DNA from: Hyphomicrobium sp. | Lineage (GTDB): Bacteria; Pseudomonadota; Alphaproteobacteria; Rhizobiales; Hyphomicrobiaceae | Length of the DNA stretch: 16,063 nt | Assembly: GCA_030609245.1 (NCBI GenBank) | Contig: JAUWCP010000028.1 | Location: 1 to 16,063, forward strand | Direction: 5' to 3' | Shown: positions 7,872 through 14,266 of the stretch, piece after piece | Layout: each line of letters begins with the position of its first letter | How positions within the stretch are numbered: the stretch's first letter is position 1 | The notes under the pieces: generated by a model | Databases searched by the model: none | What the model was told of the DNA's origin: nothing | What the model saw: the letters and a program-made list of their open reading frames with translations, nothing else | Position numbers and translations under genes: made by a program

Positions 7872-8229
7872 TGGGGGCAGGTCCTCAAGATATGCGTTAG
7901 CCTTTGTTTGGCATGTCTTGCCCGAGCATCGGGGTGCGTGCAAGTTCGCCTAGCTGCGGCCAATGATGCACGCGAGCCCTATAACGGGCCGCCCGGTTAC
8001 GCGGAATTTACGATATCTCTTAATCGGGGAGGAAGCTTCCTGTGGCATTTTAATAAAAATGATCGCACCAAGCGACAGCTCCGGAGTCAATTCCGGAGTC
8101 GATAAAGAGGCGTCAGGTTAATCGGCTCAGGTCCACTCCCATGGCGGACCTGAGCCGAAAACGTATCGTGGCTTCAAGATTGCCGCCGCACAGCCCCGCC
8201 GGGGTTTTTAGATGACCGGTCACGTCGCC
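7872..8229. other. 358-base gap between ubiA and DUF4170: no gene, several dyads
   Basis: No frame here looks coding. The gap holds a 12-base palindrome AGGAAGCTTCCT (8030-8041), an AT-rich stretch TTTTAATAAAAAT (8048-8060), a tandem of TCCGGAGTC at 8080-8088 and 8092-8100, and the 13-base hairpin listed separately. TTGACT on the minus strand (8090-8085) could be a -35 box for DUF4170, but no good -10 box sits at the right distance. A TGACCGGTCA palindrome (8213-8222) lies next to the ubiA stop. Confidence 0.6.
8122..8158. repeat. Perfect 13-base hairpin downstream of ubiA
   Basis: TCGGCTCAGGTCC (8122-8134) pairs exactly with GGACCTGAGCCGA (8146-8158) around an 11-base loop. It lies 72 bases past the ubiA stop. 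No T-run follows on the minus strand, so it is not a classical intrinsic terminator, though it could protect a 3' end. ATCGGCTCA also occurs in the stem of the repeat at 12071-12220, so it may be a decayed relative of that family. Confidence 0.7.
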
Positions 8230-9195
8230 TCAACTCGACCCTGCGAACCATGACAGCGCCATGTCGGCGACGAGACCGAGGAAAATTACCAAGCCCACAT
8301 CGCGATTGGAGCGGAAACGCGCAAGACAGTTCTGCGCGTCGGCGATGTCCAGAGTTGTGGCTTGCCATGCCATTTGCGCTGACACTAGTAGAACCGCAGT
8401 GATGTAAATGAGGTGGGTTCCTGCAAAAAGCCCGGCCAGAAGCCAAAGTATGGCAGCGCCCGCGTAAAGACCGCCAACTCCGCTTATCGTCTTGGATCCG
8501 AACTTTATGGCGGTCGACTTGAGGCCGAGCATGAGGTCGTCCTCTTTGTCCTGGTGGGCATAGATCGTGTCGTAGCCGATCGTCCAGAGCACCGAACCGC
8601 AATAGAGCAGTATGGCGGGCAGGCCTATTCCGCCCGTGACCGCGCTCCAGCCAACGAGTGCGCCCCAATTGAAGGCGAGGCCAAGCGCGATCTGCGGCCA
8701 GTAGGTGTAGCGCTTCAGAAAAGGATAGATCGCAACAAGGATTAGGGAGGCTACGCCTAAGCGGATGGTGAAGGCGTTAAACTGGATCAGCACCATGAGC
8801 CCGGCGAACGAGCAGACGGCGGCGAAAGCCAGTGCTGCGCTGGGCGTAATCTGTCCAGAAGGGATGGGGCGGCTTGCGGTGCGCGAGACCTTGGCGTCGT
8901 AATGCCGGTCGACGTAGTCGTTGTAGGCACAGCCTGCCGCGCGCATGACGAGTGCGCCGATGGCGAACAGCGCAAGGAACCAGAGGTTTGGGAACGGGCT
9001 TGCGCGCGAAACCTCCGCCAGCGCCACCCCCCACCAGCAGGGCAGCAGTAGGAGCCAGACGCCGATCGGCCGGTCGAGGCGGGCGAGGCGCAAGTATGGA
9101 CGGGCATATTCGGGCGCATAGCGGTCCACCCAATTGTTGGGTGGCGCATCGGCAATGCGATGTGTGCGCTCAGATGGCGTGGGATCTTGGGGCAT
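8230..9195 (-). CDS. ubiA: 4-hydroxybenzoate polyprenyltransferase
   Basis: UbiA is an integral membrane enzyme that attaches a polyprenyl chain to 4-hydroxybenzoate, the first membrane step of ubiquinone synthesis. The product shows ARLDRPIGVWLLLLPCWWG (38-56), the first Mg-diphosphate motif NDYVDRHYD (92-100) followed by SRTASRPIPSG, and the second Asp-rich motif DTIYAHQDKEDD (209-220). Several hydrophobic helices fill the rest. The start at ATG 9195 gives 321 residues with a polar N-tail before WVDRYAPEYARPYLRL. No clear ribosome-binding site precedes it. An in-frame ATG at 9264 would add 23 residues and also lacks one, so the start is uncertain. Confidence 0.96.
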   Translation of the reverse strand: MPQDPTPSERTHRIADAPPNNWVDRYAPEYARPYLRLARLDRPIGVWLLLLPCWWGVALAEVSRASPFPNLWFLALFAIGALVMRAAGCAYNDYVDRHYDAKVSRTASRPIPSGQITPSAALAFAAVCSFAGLMVLIQFNAFTIRLGVASLILVAIYPFLKRYTYWPQIALGLAFNWGALVGWSAVTGGIGLPAILLYCGSVLWTIGYDTIYAHQDKEDDLMLGLKSTAIKFGSKTISGVGGLYAGAAILWLLAGLFAGTHLIYITAVLLVSAQMAWQATTLDIADAQNCLARFRSNRDVGLVIFLGLVADMALSWFAGSS

Positions 9196-9323
9196 CGTGG
9201 GTTTTGGGAGGTGCGCGGATGTGCCCGACCCTAGCCTCCGATCGCACGCGCGGCAATCGCCCATTGCCGTGGGCAGTCTCGAGCGACGTAGGCGCGCGCG
9301 TTTGCACGACGCGCGCTATCGGC

Positions 9324-9491
9324 TAGAGCCTGATCGTTTCACTTGGAAGCACTTGAGCCGTTCCAAGTGAAACGTGAATCACATCTCTACCCTTTTGATT
9401 TAGGGTCTAGACCCTAGAGTAAGATTCACTTGTCTGTTGGAGACGTCCCGGGCGAAGGCCAAGCGATTCCATCAAGAACGATCTTGCTCTA
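9324..9491. repeat. Intergenic repeat copy A (TAGAGC...GCTCTA, 168 bp)
   Basis: This element is related to the one at 12071-12220. Shared blocks are TAGAGCCTGATCG at the left end, TCTCTAC plus TGATTTAG in the middle and TCAAGA...TTGCTCTA at the right end. Its ends are inverted: TAGAGCCTGATCGT (9324-9337) against ACGATCTTGCTCTA (9478-9491) matches at 12 of 14 positions. Inside are a perfect 14-base stem (9335-9348 with 9361-9374) and a 16-base palindrome TAGGGTCTAGACCCTA (9401-9416). It ends one base short of the rsmE ribosome-binding site, so it makes up nearly all of the rsmE leader. It carries no gene and resembles a MITE or REP-like element. Confidence 0.75.
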
Positions 9492-9500
9492 AGAGGACGC

Positions 9501-10241
9501 ATGTCAACGAGCGATTTTCACGGTCCCCGCCTCTACGTGGAGGCAACACTGGCTGAGTGCGCAACAATCGCCTGCACTGTTGAGCAGACGAATTATCTGC
9601 TCAACGTTACGAGGCTCGGATCTGAGGACGAAATCCTCGTCTTTAATGGGCGCGACGGCGAATGGCGTGCTCGGCTGGCCGATGTTGGTAAACGCCGCTG
9701 CGCATTGGAATGTCTTGAGAAGACGCGTGCGCAGAAGGACGGTCCTGATATCCATTACCTGTTTGCGCCGCTGAAGCGGGCGCGGCTCGACTACATGGTT
9801 CAGAAGGCGACAGAGATGGGCGCGGCGCGGCTGCAGCCCGTCTTGACCCGGCGCACGATGGCCGCACGGGTAAATGTTGCGCGCATGCGGGCCAACGCCA
9901 TCGAGGCGGCCGAGCAGTGCAGAATTCTGTGGGTGCCGGAAGTCGTGGCACCAGCGCAACTTGATGCCATGCTCAATTCTTGGGATTCAACGCGGCGCCT
10001 CGTCTATTGTGACGAGTCGGCACAGGTGGCGAATCCAATCACCGCGCTTACGAGTATCACGCCTGGGCCGCTCTCCGTCCTGATTGGACCCGAAGGCGGG
10101 TTTGATCCCAGCGAACGTGCAATGCTGCATAAGCAGGCGTTTACGCTGCCGATCTCACTGGGGCCACGCATCATGCGGGCGGATACCGCGGCGGTTGCGG
10201 TACTGGCACTCGTCAACGCAGTTCTGGGCGATTGGCGCTAG
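9501..10241 (+). CDS. rsmE: 16S rRNA (uracil(1498)-N(3))-methyltransferase
   Basis: RsmE is a SPOUT-fold enzyme that methylates N3 of U1498 in 16S rRNA within the 30S subunit. The 246-residue length is normal. The N-terminal PUA-like domain opens with HGPRLYVEATL and NYLLNVTRL (31-39). The trefoil-knot SAM-binding part shows KRARLDYMVQKATEMGAAR (92-110), EAAEQCRI, LIGPEGGFDPSE (194-205) and SLGPRIMRADTA (219-230), in which most relatives have RTETA instead of RADTA. AAGAGG sits four bases before the ATG. Upstream lies repeat copy A, downstream a 441-base gap to gshA. The ubiA, rsmE, gshA order is common in related bacteria. Confidence 0.96.
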   Translation: MSTSDFHGPRLYVEATLAECATIACTVEQTNYLLNVTRLGSEDEILVFNGRDGEWRARLADVGKRRCALECLEKTRAQKDGPDIHYLFAPLKRARLDYMVQKATEMGAARLQPVLTRRTMAARVNVARMRANAIEAAEQCRILWVPEVVAPAQLDAMLNSWDSTRRLVYCDESAQVANPITALTSITPGPLSVLIGPEGGFDPSERAMLHKQAFTLPISLGPRIMRADTAAVAVLALVNAVLGDWR

Positions 10242-10682
10242 TTGGCGACCCGAAGCGAATGCACGTCGAGCCGCTGTGATGAATGGGATGTCGTACACGC
10301 GGCTGCATTCGGCTGTGCGAACAAAGGTGCGAGCTCTTGGATTGGCACGCTCAATTGTTCCTGCGCCGGTCGCCGCGATGGTTACGCGCACTTGTTGTTC
10401 AGGTTGTCGAGCGCGCCGTCGAATGCCTTGCCGTACTGCTATTGTGGCCTTTTTTATGTTGGGGCGAGCCCTTGTTGCTTCATCAATGCTAGGCAAATCA
10501 TAAAACACGATGCGCCACGGCAGACCGGCATGTTTGTGACCATACCGGGCTGGTCGCCTGGACGACGTGTCGCCGGTCGCGGCTCCGAATGGTAGGATCT
10601 AGGCTTGTTCTCCCTTTCACTGGGCGTCATAAACCCCCAAATCTCCAGGCACCACTTTCCAGGCCAACGCGAAAGGCTGTGA
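10242..10682. other. 441-base gap between rsmE and gshA: no gene supported
   Basis: Open frames of up to 117 codons exist on both strands, but their translations are rich in Arg and Cys, lack family motifs and have no good ribosome-binding site. I see no tRNA-like fold, strong hairpin with T-run or clear promoter. The gshA promoter should lie in its right part. The gap could hold a decayed gene or a small RNA; neither can be shown here. Confidence 0.55.
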
Positions 10683-12065
10683 ATGTCGACACGTGAAGAA
10701 GGCGCGCCAAGCGTCATCGTGCGCTCGCGGGACGATCTCGTGGCCTGGCTTGCGGAAGGCTGCAAGCCAAAGGAGAGCTGGCGGGTTGGCACCGAACACG
10801 AGAAGTTTGTGTTCCACACGGGCACGTTGACCCCTGTGCCCTACGAAGGCGAACGTAGCATCCGTGCATTGATGGATGCGCTGGTCGACCGTTTCGAGTG
10901 GGAACCGATCCGCGAGGGTGATCGGATCATTGCTCTAAAGCGGCCCGACGGCGTGCACGGAGGGACGATAAGCCTGGAGCCGGGCGGGCAATTCGAGCTA
11001 TCGGGCGCCCCGCTGCGAACGCTGCACGAAACGTGTCAGGAGGCCGGGGAGCACTTCCGCGAGATCCTCAGCGTTGGCGAGGCGCTGAGTATCGGGTTTC
11101 TGGGGCTTGGTTTTTCGCCCAAGTGGACGCTCGCAGAAACGCCGCGCATGCCCAAGGATCGCTACGCGATTATGACCCGTTTCATGCCTGAGGTGGGAAC
11201 GCGCGGTCTCGACATGATGTATCGGACCGCCACTATTCAAGTGAACGTCGACTTTTCTGATGAAGCCGACATGGTCAAGAAACTGCGCGTTTCTCTTGCT
11301 TTGCAGCCGATCGTGACGGCGCTGTTTGCCTCCTCGCCATTCACCGAAGGACGGCCTAACGGCTTCAAATCGTTGCGTAGCGAGATCTGGCGCGACACGG
11401 ATCGGGAACGCACGGGCATGCTGCCGTTCGCCTTTGAACCCGGCATGGGTTTTGAGCGCTACACGGACTATGCACTCAACGTCCCGATGTATTTCGTCTA
11501 TCGCGCCGGCCGCTACATCGACGTTGCCGGCGCCTCCTTTAAAGACTTTCTGGCCGGGCGGTTGGCGAACCTTCCCGGAGAGAGGCCGACGCTCGATGAT
11601 TGGTCGGACCATCTTACGACGCTCTTTCCCGAAGTGCGCTTGAAGCGCTTTTTAGAGATGCGTGGTGCCGACGGAGGGCCCTGGCAGCGGGTCTGCGCCC
11701 TTCCCGCGCTTTGGGTTGGGTTGCTCTATGAAGAGGACGCACTTGATGCGGCGTGGACGCTCGTCAAAGACTGGACAGCCGAGGAACGCGAGACGTTGCG
11801 AGGGGAGGTGCCGCGAGCAGCACTTGCCACTCGTTTTCGCCGGTCGACCGTGCAGGATATTGCGCGAGAGGTGTTGCAAATCGCGCACAAGGGCTTGCGG
11901 GACCGTCGCCAGATCAACGCCGCCGGCGACGACGAAACGGTGCATCTCGACGTCCTTGAAAAGGTCGTAGAGAGCGGCAAGACACTCGCAGATGAGCTGC
12001 TGGAGCGCTTCGAAGGCCCATGGCGCAGGAATATCGACCACGTCTTCGAAGAATGCGCCCTGTAA
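10683..12065 (+). CDS. gshA: Glutamate-cysteine ligase (plant-type GCS2 family)
   Basis: GshA makes gamma-glutamylcysteine from glutamate, cysteine and ATP, the first and usually limiting step of glutathione synthesis, in the cytosol. The 460-residue product resembles the plant/alphaproteobacterial type rather than the E. coli type: GTEHEKFVF (36-44), TISLEPGGQFELSGAP (95-110), GLGFSPKW (141-148), MMYRTATIQVNVDFSDE (178-194) and a conserved FKDFLAG segment. GAAAGG lies six bases before ATG 10683, which supports the start. The repeat element copy B begins five bases after the stop codon. Nothing looks broken. Confidence 0.95.
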   Translation: MSTREEGAPSVIVRSRDDLVAWLAEGCKPKESWRVGTEHEKFVFHTGTLTPVPYEGERSIRALMDALVDRFEWEPIREGDRIIALKRPDGVHGGTISLEPGGQFELSGAPLRTLHETCQEAGEHFREILSVGEALSIGFLGLGFSPKWTLAETPRMPKDRYAIMTRFMPEVGTRGLDMMYRTATIQVNVDFSDEADMVKKLRVSLALQPIVTALFASSPFTEGRPNGFKSLRSEIWRDTDRERTGMLPFAFEPGMGFERYTDYALNVPMYFVYRAGRYIDVAGASFKDFLAGRLANLPGERPTLDDWSDHLTTLFPEVRLKRFLEMRGADGGPWQRVCALPALWVGLLYEEDALDAAWTLVKDWTAEERETLRGEVPRAALATRFRRSTVQDIAREVLQIAHKGLRDRRQINAAGDDETVHLDVLEKVVESGKTLADELLERFEGPWRRNIDHVFEECAL

Positions 12066-12070
12066 AGCTT

Positions 12071-12220
12071 TAGAGCCTGATCGGCTCACGTGGACGCATT
12101 CAGCACGTCCAGGTGAAATGCAATTCAGTCTCTACACTTATGATTTAGAGCGAGATTTACCTTCTGGCCGGGGATCTTCCGGGCCTGACGTGCGCTTCCT
12201 TCAAGATCGTTTTTGCTCTA
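12071..12220. repeat. Intergenic repeat copy B (TAGAGC...GCTCTA, 150 bp)
   Basis: Second member of the repeat family at 9324-9491, in the same orientation. It begins TAGAGCCTGATCG and ends TTTTTGCTCTA. An 11-base stem with one mismatch (12086-12096 with 12106-12116) stands where copy A has its 14-base stem, and the stem sequence differs between copies while pairing is kept. It lies directly after the gshA stop and may shape the 3' end of that transcript. No coding content. Confidence 0.72.
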
Positions 12221-12378
12221 GCGCAGCGGTTCAGGTTGTGTTCATTCTGTGGCAGGCTAACTGGCCTTGCACGGGGTGGTGGGGCCTATCTTGTTTGACG
12301 TACCTTTCTTTCAAAGGAATGCACACCTCCACGGGCGCCTACAGGCGACAGGAGATTGGTCAGGTGGTTGATAGCAGA
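12221..12378. other. Upstream region of the six-cysteine protein gene
   Basis: This 158-base stretch carries no supported gene. Its right end holds AGGAG (12350-12354), nine bases before an in-frame GTG at 12364, and AGGTGG (12362-12367), eleven bases before the ATG at 12379. No convincing promoter boxes were found. Confidence 0.4.
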
Positions 12379-12582
12379 ATGACTTGGACACTGGTGAGGG
12401 CCGCGGGTTGTGCCGTGCTATTGGCTGGCGCTGGGCTGCTTGGCACGGAGCCTGCTTCCGCTGGCAGCTGCGGTGCCCAATGTAAGGAGGCGTTCAACCA
12501 GTGTAGAATTTCGACCAAAGGCTCGCCGTCTTGCGACGAGCAGTTCACCAAGTGCATGCAGGGCTGCATTAAACGGAACTGA
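12379..12582 (+). CDS. Small secreted six-cysteine protein, unknown function
   Basis: The 67-residue product has a Sec signal peptide: Arg7, hydrophobic core about 10-21, and ASA before a likely cut after residue 28. The mature part is about 39 residues with cysteines at 31, 35, 42, 52, 59 and 63. The spacing is mirror-symmetric: CX3CX6C, nine residues, CX6CX3C. This suggests two amphipathic helices joined by a Gly/Ser/Pro turn (STKGSPS) and stapled by three nested disulfides in the periplasm. I do not recognise the family. The AAGC at 8-11 precedes the hydrophobic core, so it is not a lipobox. An alternative GTG start at 12364 has a better-spaced AGGAG and would add five residues (MVDSR). 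The gene converges on the cytochrome gene with only 24 bases between stops. Confidence 0.75.
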   Translation: MTWTLVRAAGCAVLLAGAGLLGTEPASAGSCGAQCKEAFNQCRISTKGSPSCDEQFTKCMQGCIKRN

Positions 12583-12606
12583 CTATGAGCGCGCAGGCAC
12601 TCCTGG

Positions 12607-12987
12607 CTAGTTCTGCGTTTTCAAGAATGCGATGAGGTTCTTGAGATCGCTTTCGTTCCTAACGCCGCCGAAAGCCATGACGCCATTGGGAATGAACGTG
12701 TCGGGCGATTCCAGATAGGCTGATAAGTTCTGTTCATTCCACACCAGCCCCTTTGCCGCTGCTTCCTTCATCGCCTTGGAGTAATTGAATCCGGAAACGG
12801 AAGCCGCTTTGCGTCTGAAGATCCCGTTGAGCTCAGGCCCCGCCTTGTTTCGGGCGCCCGGGCCTACCGCGTGACATGCGCGGCATTGATTGAAGACCAA
12901 CGCGCCCTGGCTTGCATCTTGCGCCCACGCAGGCGCGGCGCCAGCGATCGCGGCAATTGAGATCGCGAGACGTAGCGACCATTTCAT
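12607..12987 (-). CDS. Periplasmic class I c-type cytochrome
   Basis: The 126-residue protein is a monohaem cytochrome c of the cytochrome c2/c550 kind, an electron carrier in the periplasm. It has a signal peptide (cut predicted after AWA, residue 22), haem-binding CRACH (35-39) and a probable axial ligand Met104 in NGVMAFGGV; GPELNGIFRRKAASVSGFNYSKAM is typical of this group. The start at ATG 12987 is supported by GAGGAG seven bases upstream and by the signal peptide beginning there; an ATG at 13047 would bury the signal peptide. It lies 94 bases downstream of the LysR gene on the same strand. Its redox partner is not shown by the sequence. Confidence 0.93.
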   Translation of the reverse strand: MKWSLRLAISIAAIAGAAPAWAQDASQGALVFNQCRACHAVGPGARNKAGPELNGIFRRKAASVSGFNYSKAMKEAAAKGLVWNEQNLSAYLESPDTFIPNGVMAFGGVRNESDLKNLIAFLKTQN

Positions 12988-13081
12988 GCTTTCGCTCCTC
13001 TCCTTGCGGCGCCAACGATCAAGTCGGCACGGAGTCTTGACGTTCAAATGTGTCGGATAGGCGGTGCGGCGGCGAATCTGA

Positions 13082-14047
13082 TTAGCGGACGGCGACAGCC
13101 GTCGCTCTTTTGCCGGGCGAAGGTTCGGCGAGCGTCTGAGGGGAGTTGAACGCCTTGTCCCAATAGGGATCCGGTCCGTAGAGCTCTACCAGGAACTCGA
13201 TGAACACGTTGACTCGTGCGGGCATGAAATCGCGAGAAGGGTAAACCGCATAGACTGCAAGGTTTGAGGACCCGCGATACTGTGGCATCACGACCTTTAG
13301 AATGCCGCTCTTGATCTCTTCGCCTACCTCCCACGTTGAGCGCAGGCCAAGCCCCAGACCTGAGATCAGCGCCTCACGAATGACCTCACCAGAGTTTGAG
13401 CGAATGTTGCCGTTCGTACGGACGTGGCGGCTGCCCTCGGGGCCTTCAATCCGCCAGACATCCTGCGCACCCGCCGAAATGCAATTGTGCGAATCGAGAT
13501 CGGCTAGCTTTTCGGGCGTGCCAAATTTGTCCAAATAGGACGGCGCGGCGCATAGCATCCGGTTGTCGGGCGCAAGTTTACGGGCAACAAGAGAAGAATC
13601 CTCAAGTTCGCCAATGCGTATGGCGACGTCGAAACCCTCGCGGATGATGTCGACGAAATCATCGGTGAGGTTGAATTCGAGCTCGATGTCGGGATAGCGG
13701 GCAAAAAATCTGTCGAGGTAAGGCGCGACGTGCAACCGGGTGAACGCTGTCGGCGCTGTGATCTTCAACTGGCCACGGTGCTTGGTATTGCGTCGGCTAA
13801 CAAAGTCCTCCGCCTCCTCGCAAAGGCTCAGGATGTCGACGACCCGTTTGAAATAGCCCGCGCCCGTCTCGGTCAGCGTCAAGTGACGCGTCGTGCGCTG
13901 GAAAAGGCGCGTGCCAATTCGCTCTTCAAGCTGGCTGATACGCTTCGAGACGACAGCAGGTGAAAGTCCCATCTCACGGCCGGCAGCGGACATATTGCCG
14001 GTGCGAGCGACGCGTGCGAAGATATCTAAATCGCTAATGGCGGTCAC
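13082..14047 (-). CDS. LysR-family transcriptional regulator
   Basis: The 321-residue product has the LysR layout: an N-terminal winged helix-turn-helix (about 1-60, with AAGREMGLSPAVVSKRISQLEERIGTRLFQRTTR) and a periplasmic-binding-like effector domain (about 90-295). LysR proteins act as tetramers that usually control a divergent target and themselves. Here the divergent gene is the GlcD-like oxidase 219 bases away (ATG to ATG), so that operon is the first candidate target. The cytochrome gene downstream might be co-transcribed. The inducer cannot be read from the sequence. The extension after the effector domain is rich in basic and small residues and unremarkable. Confidence 0.94.
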   Translation of the reverse strand: MTAISDLDIFARVARTGNMSAAGREMGLSPAVVSKRISQLEERIGTRLFQRTTRHLTLTETGAGYFKRVVDILSLCEEAEDFVSRRNTKHRGQLKITAPTAFTRLHVAPYLDRFFARYPDIELEFNLTDDFVDIIREGFDVAIRIGELEDSSLVARKLAPDNRMLCAAPSYLDKFGTPEKLADLDSHNCISAGAQDVWRIEGPEGSRHVRTNGNIRSNSGEVIREALISGLGLGLRSTWEVGEEIKSGILKVVMPQYRGSSNLAVYAVYPSRDFMPARVNVFIEFLVELYGPDPYWDKAFNSPQTLAEPSPGKRATAVAVR

Positions 14048-14138
14048 TTGAATTCCTGTAGATAACTGAGGCTCCTACCGGGAGACGAACGCTTCTAAAT
14101 AATCCTATGAACTGCATTTGTTGCTGATTATATGACTT

Positions 14139-14151
14139 TAGGGGAACCCTA
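14139..14151. promoter_or_regulatory. Candidate LysR operator (T-N11-A dyad)
   Basis: TAGGG-GAA-CCCTA is an interrupted palindrome that fits the T-N11-A box bound by LysR-type regulators. It lies 91 bases upstream of the regulator start and 115 bases upstream of the oxidase start, a usual place for the recognition site. The binding role is inferred. Confidence 0.4.
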
Positions 14152-14212
14152 GAATACCTGTACTCTTGTCCTATTGTGGCGGCGTTGTCTTCGGGAATCC
14201 TTGCCGAAATTC

Positions 14213-14235
14213 CAATATGCATATTGAACAATATG
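14213..14235. promoter_or_regulatory. CAATATG palindrome and repeat ahead of the glcD-like gene
   Basis: CAATATGCATATTG (14213-14226) is a perfect 14-base palindrome, and CAATATG recurs at 14229-14235, 16 bases (about 1.5 helical turns) from the first half-site. It ends 31 bases before the ATG. It may be an activation site for the LysR protein, a site for another regulator, or part of the promoter (TTGCCG at 14201 is a weak -35 candidate). Confidence 0.35.
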
Positions 14236-14266
14236 TCGGTGATGGCGTCGAGCGGGAGATTTGAGG

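Noticed and set aside
8080..8100. Two TCCGGAGTC units 12 bases apart as a possible repeat array or CRISPR remnant
   Set aside because: Only two short units with a 3-base spacer; too little for an array.
7638..8105. A 155-codon plus-strand frame across DUF4170 and the gap beside it
   Set aside because: Its first half is antisense to a gene with clear family motifs, and the rest has no recognisable protein features or ribosome-binding site.
8191..8209. CCCC-GCC-GGGG followed by TTTTT, resembling an intrinsic terminator on the plus strand
   Set aside because: The stem is only four GC pairs, and both neighbouring genes run on the minus strand, so no plus-strand transcript is known to end here.
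10155..10508. A 117-codon minus-strand frame over the end of rsmE and the following gap
   Set aside because: It overlaps rsmE, lacks any recognised motif, and its composition is that of a chance frame.
12379..12411. Lipoprotein signal (AAGC) in the small cysteine protein
   Set aside because: The cysteine precedes the hydrophobic core rather than following it, so it cannot be the lipidated residue; an ASA signal peptidase I site follows the core.
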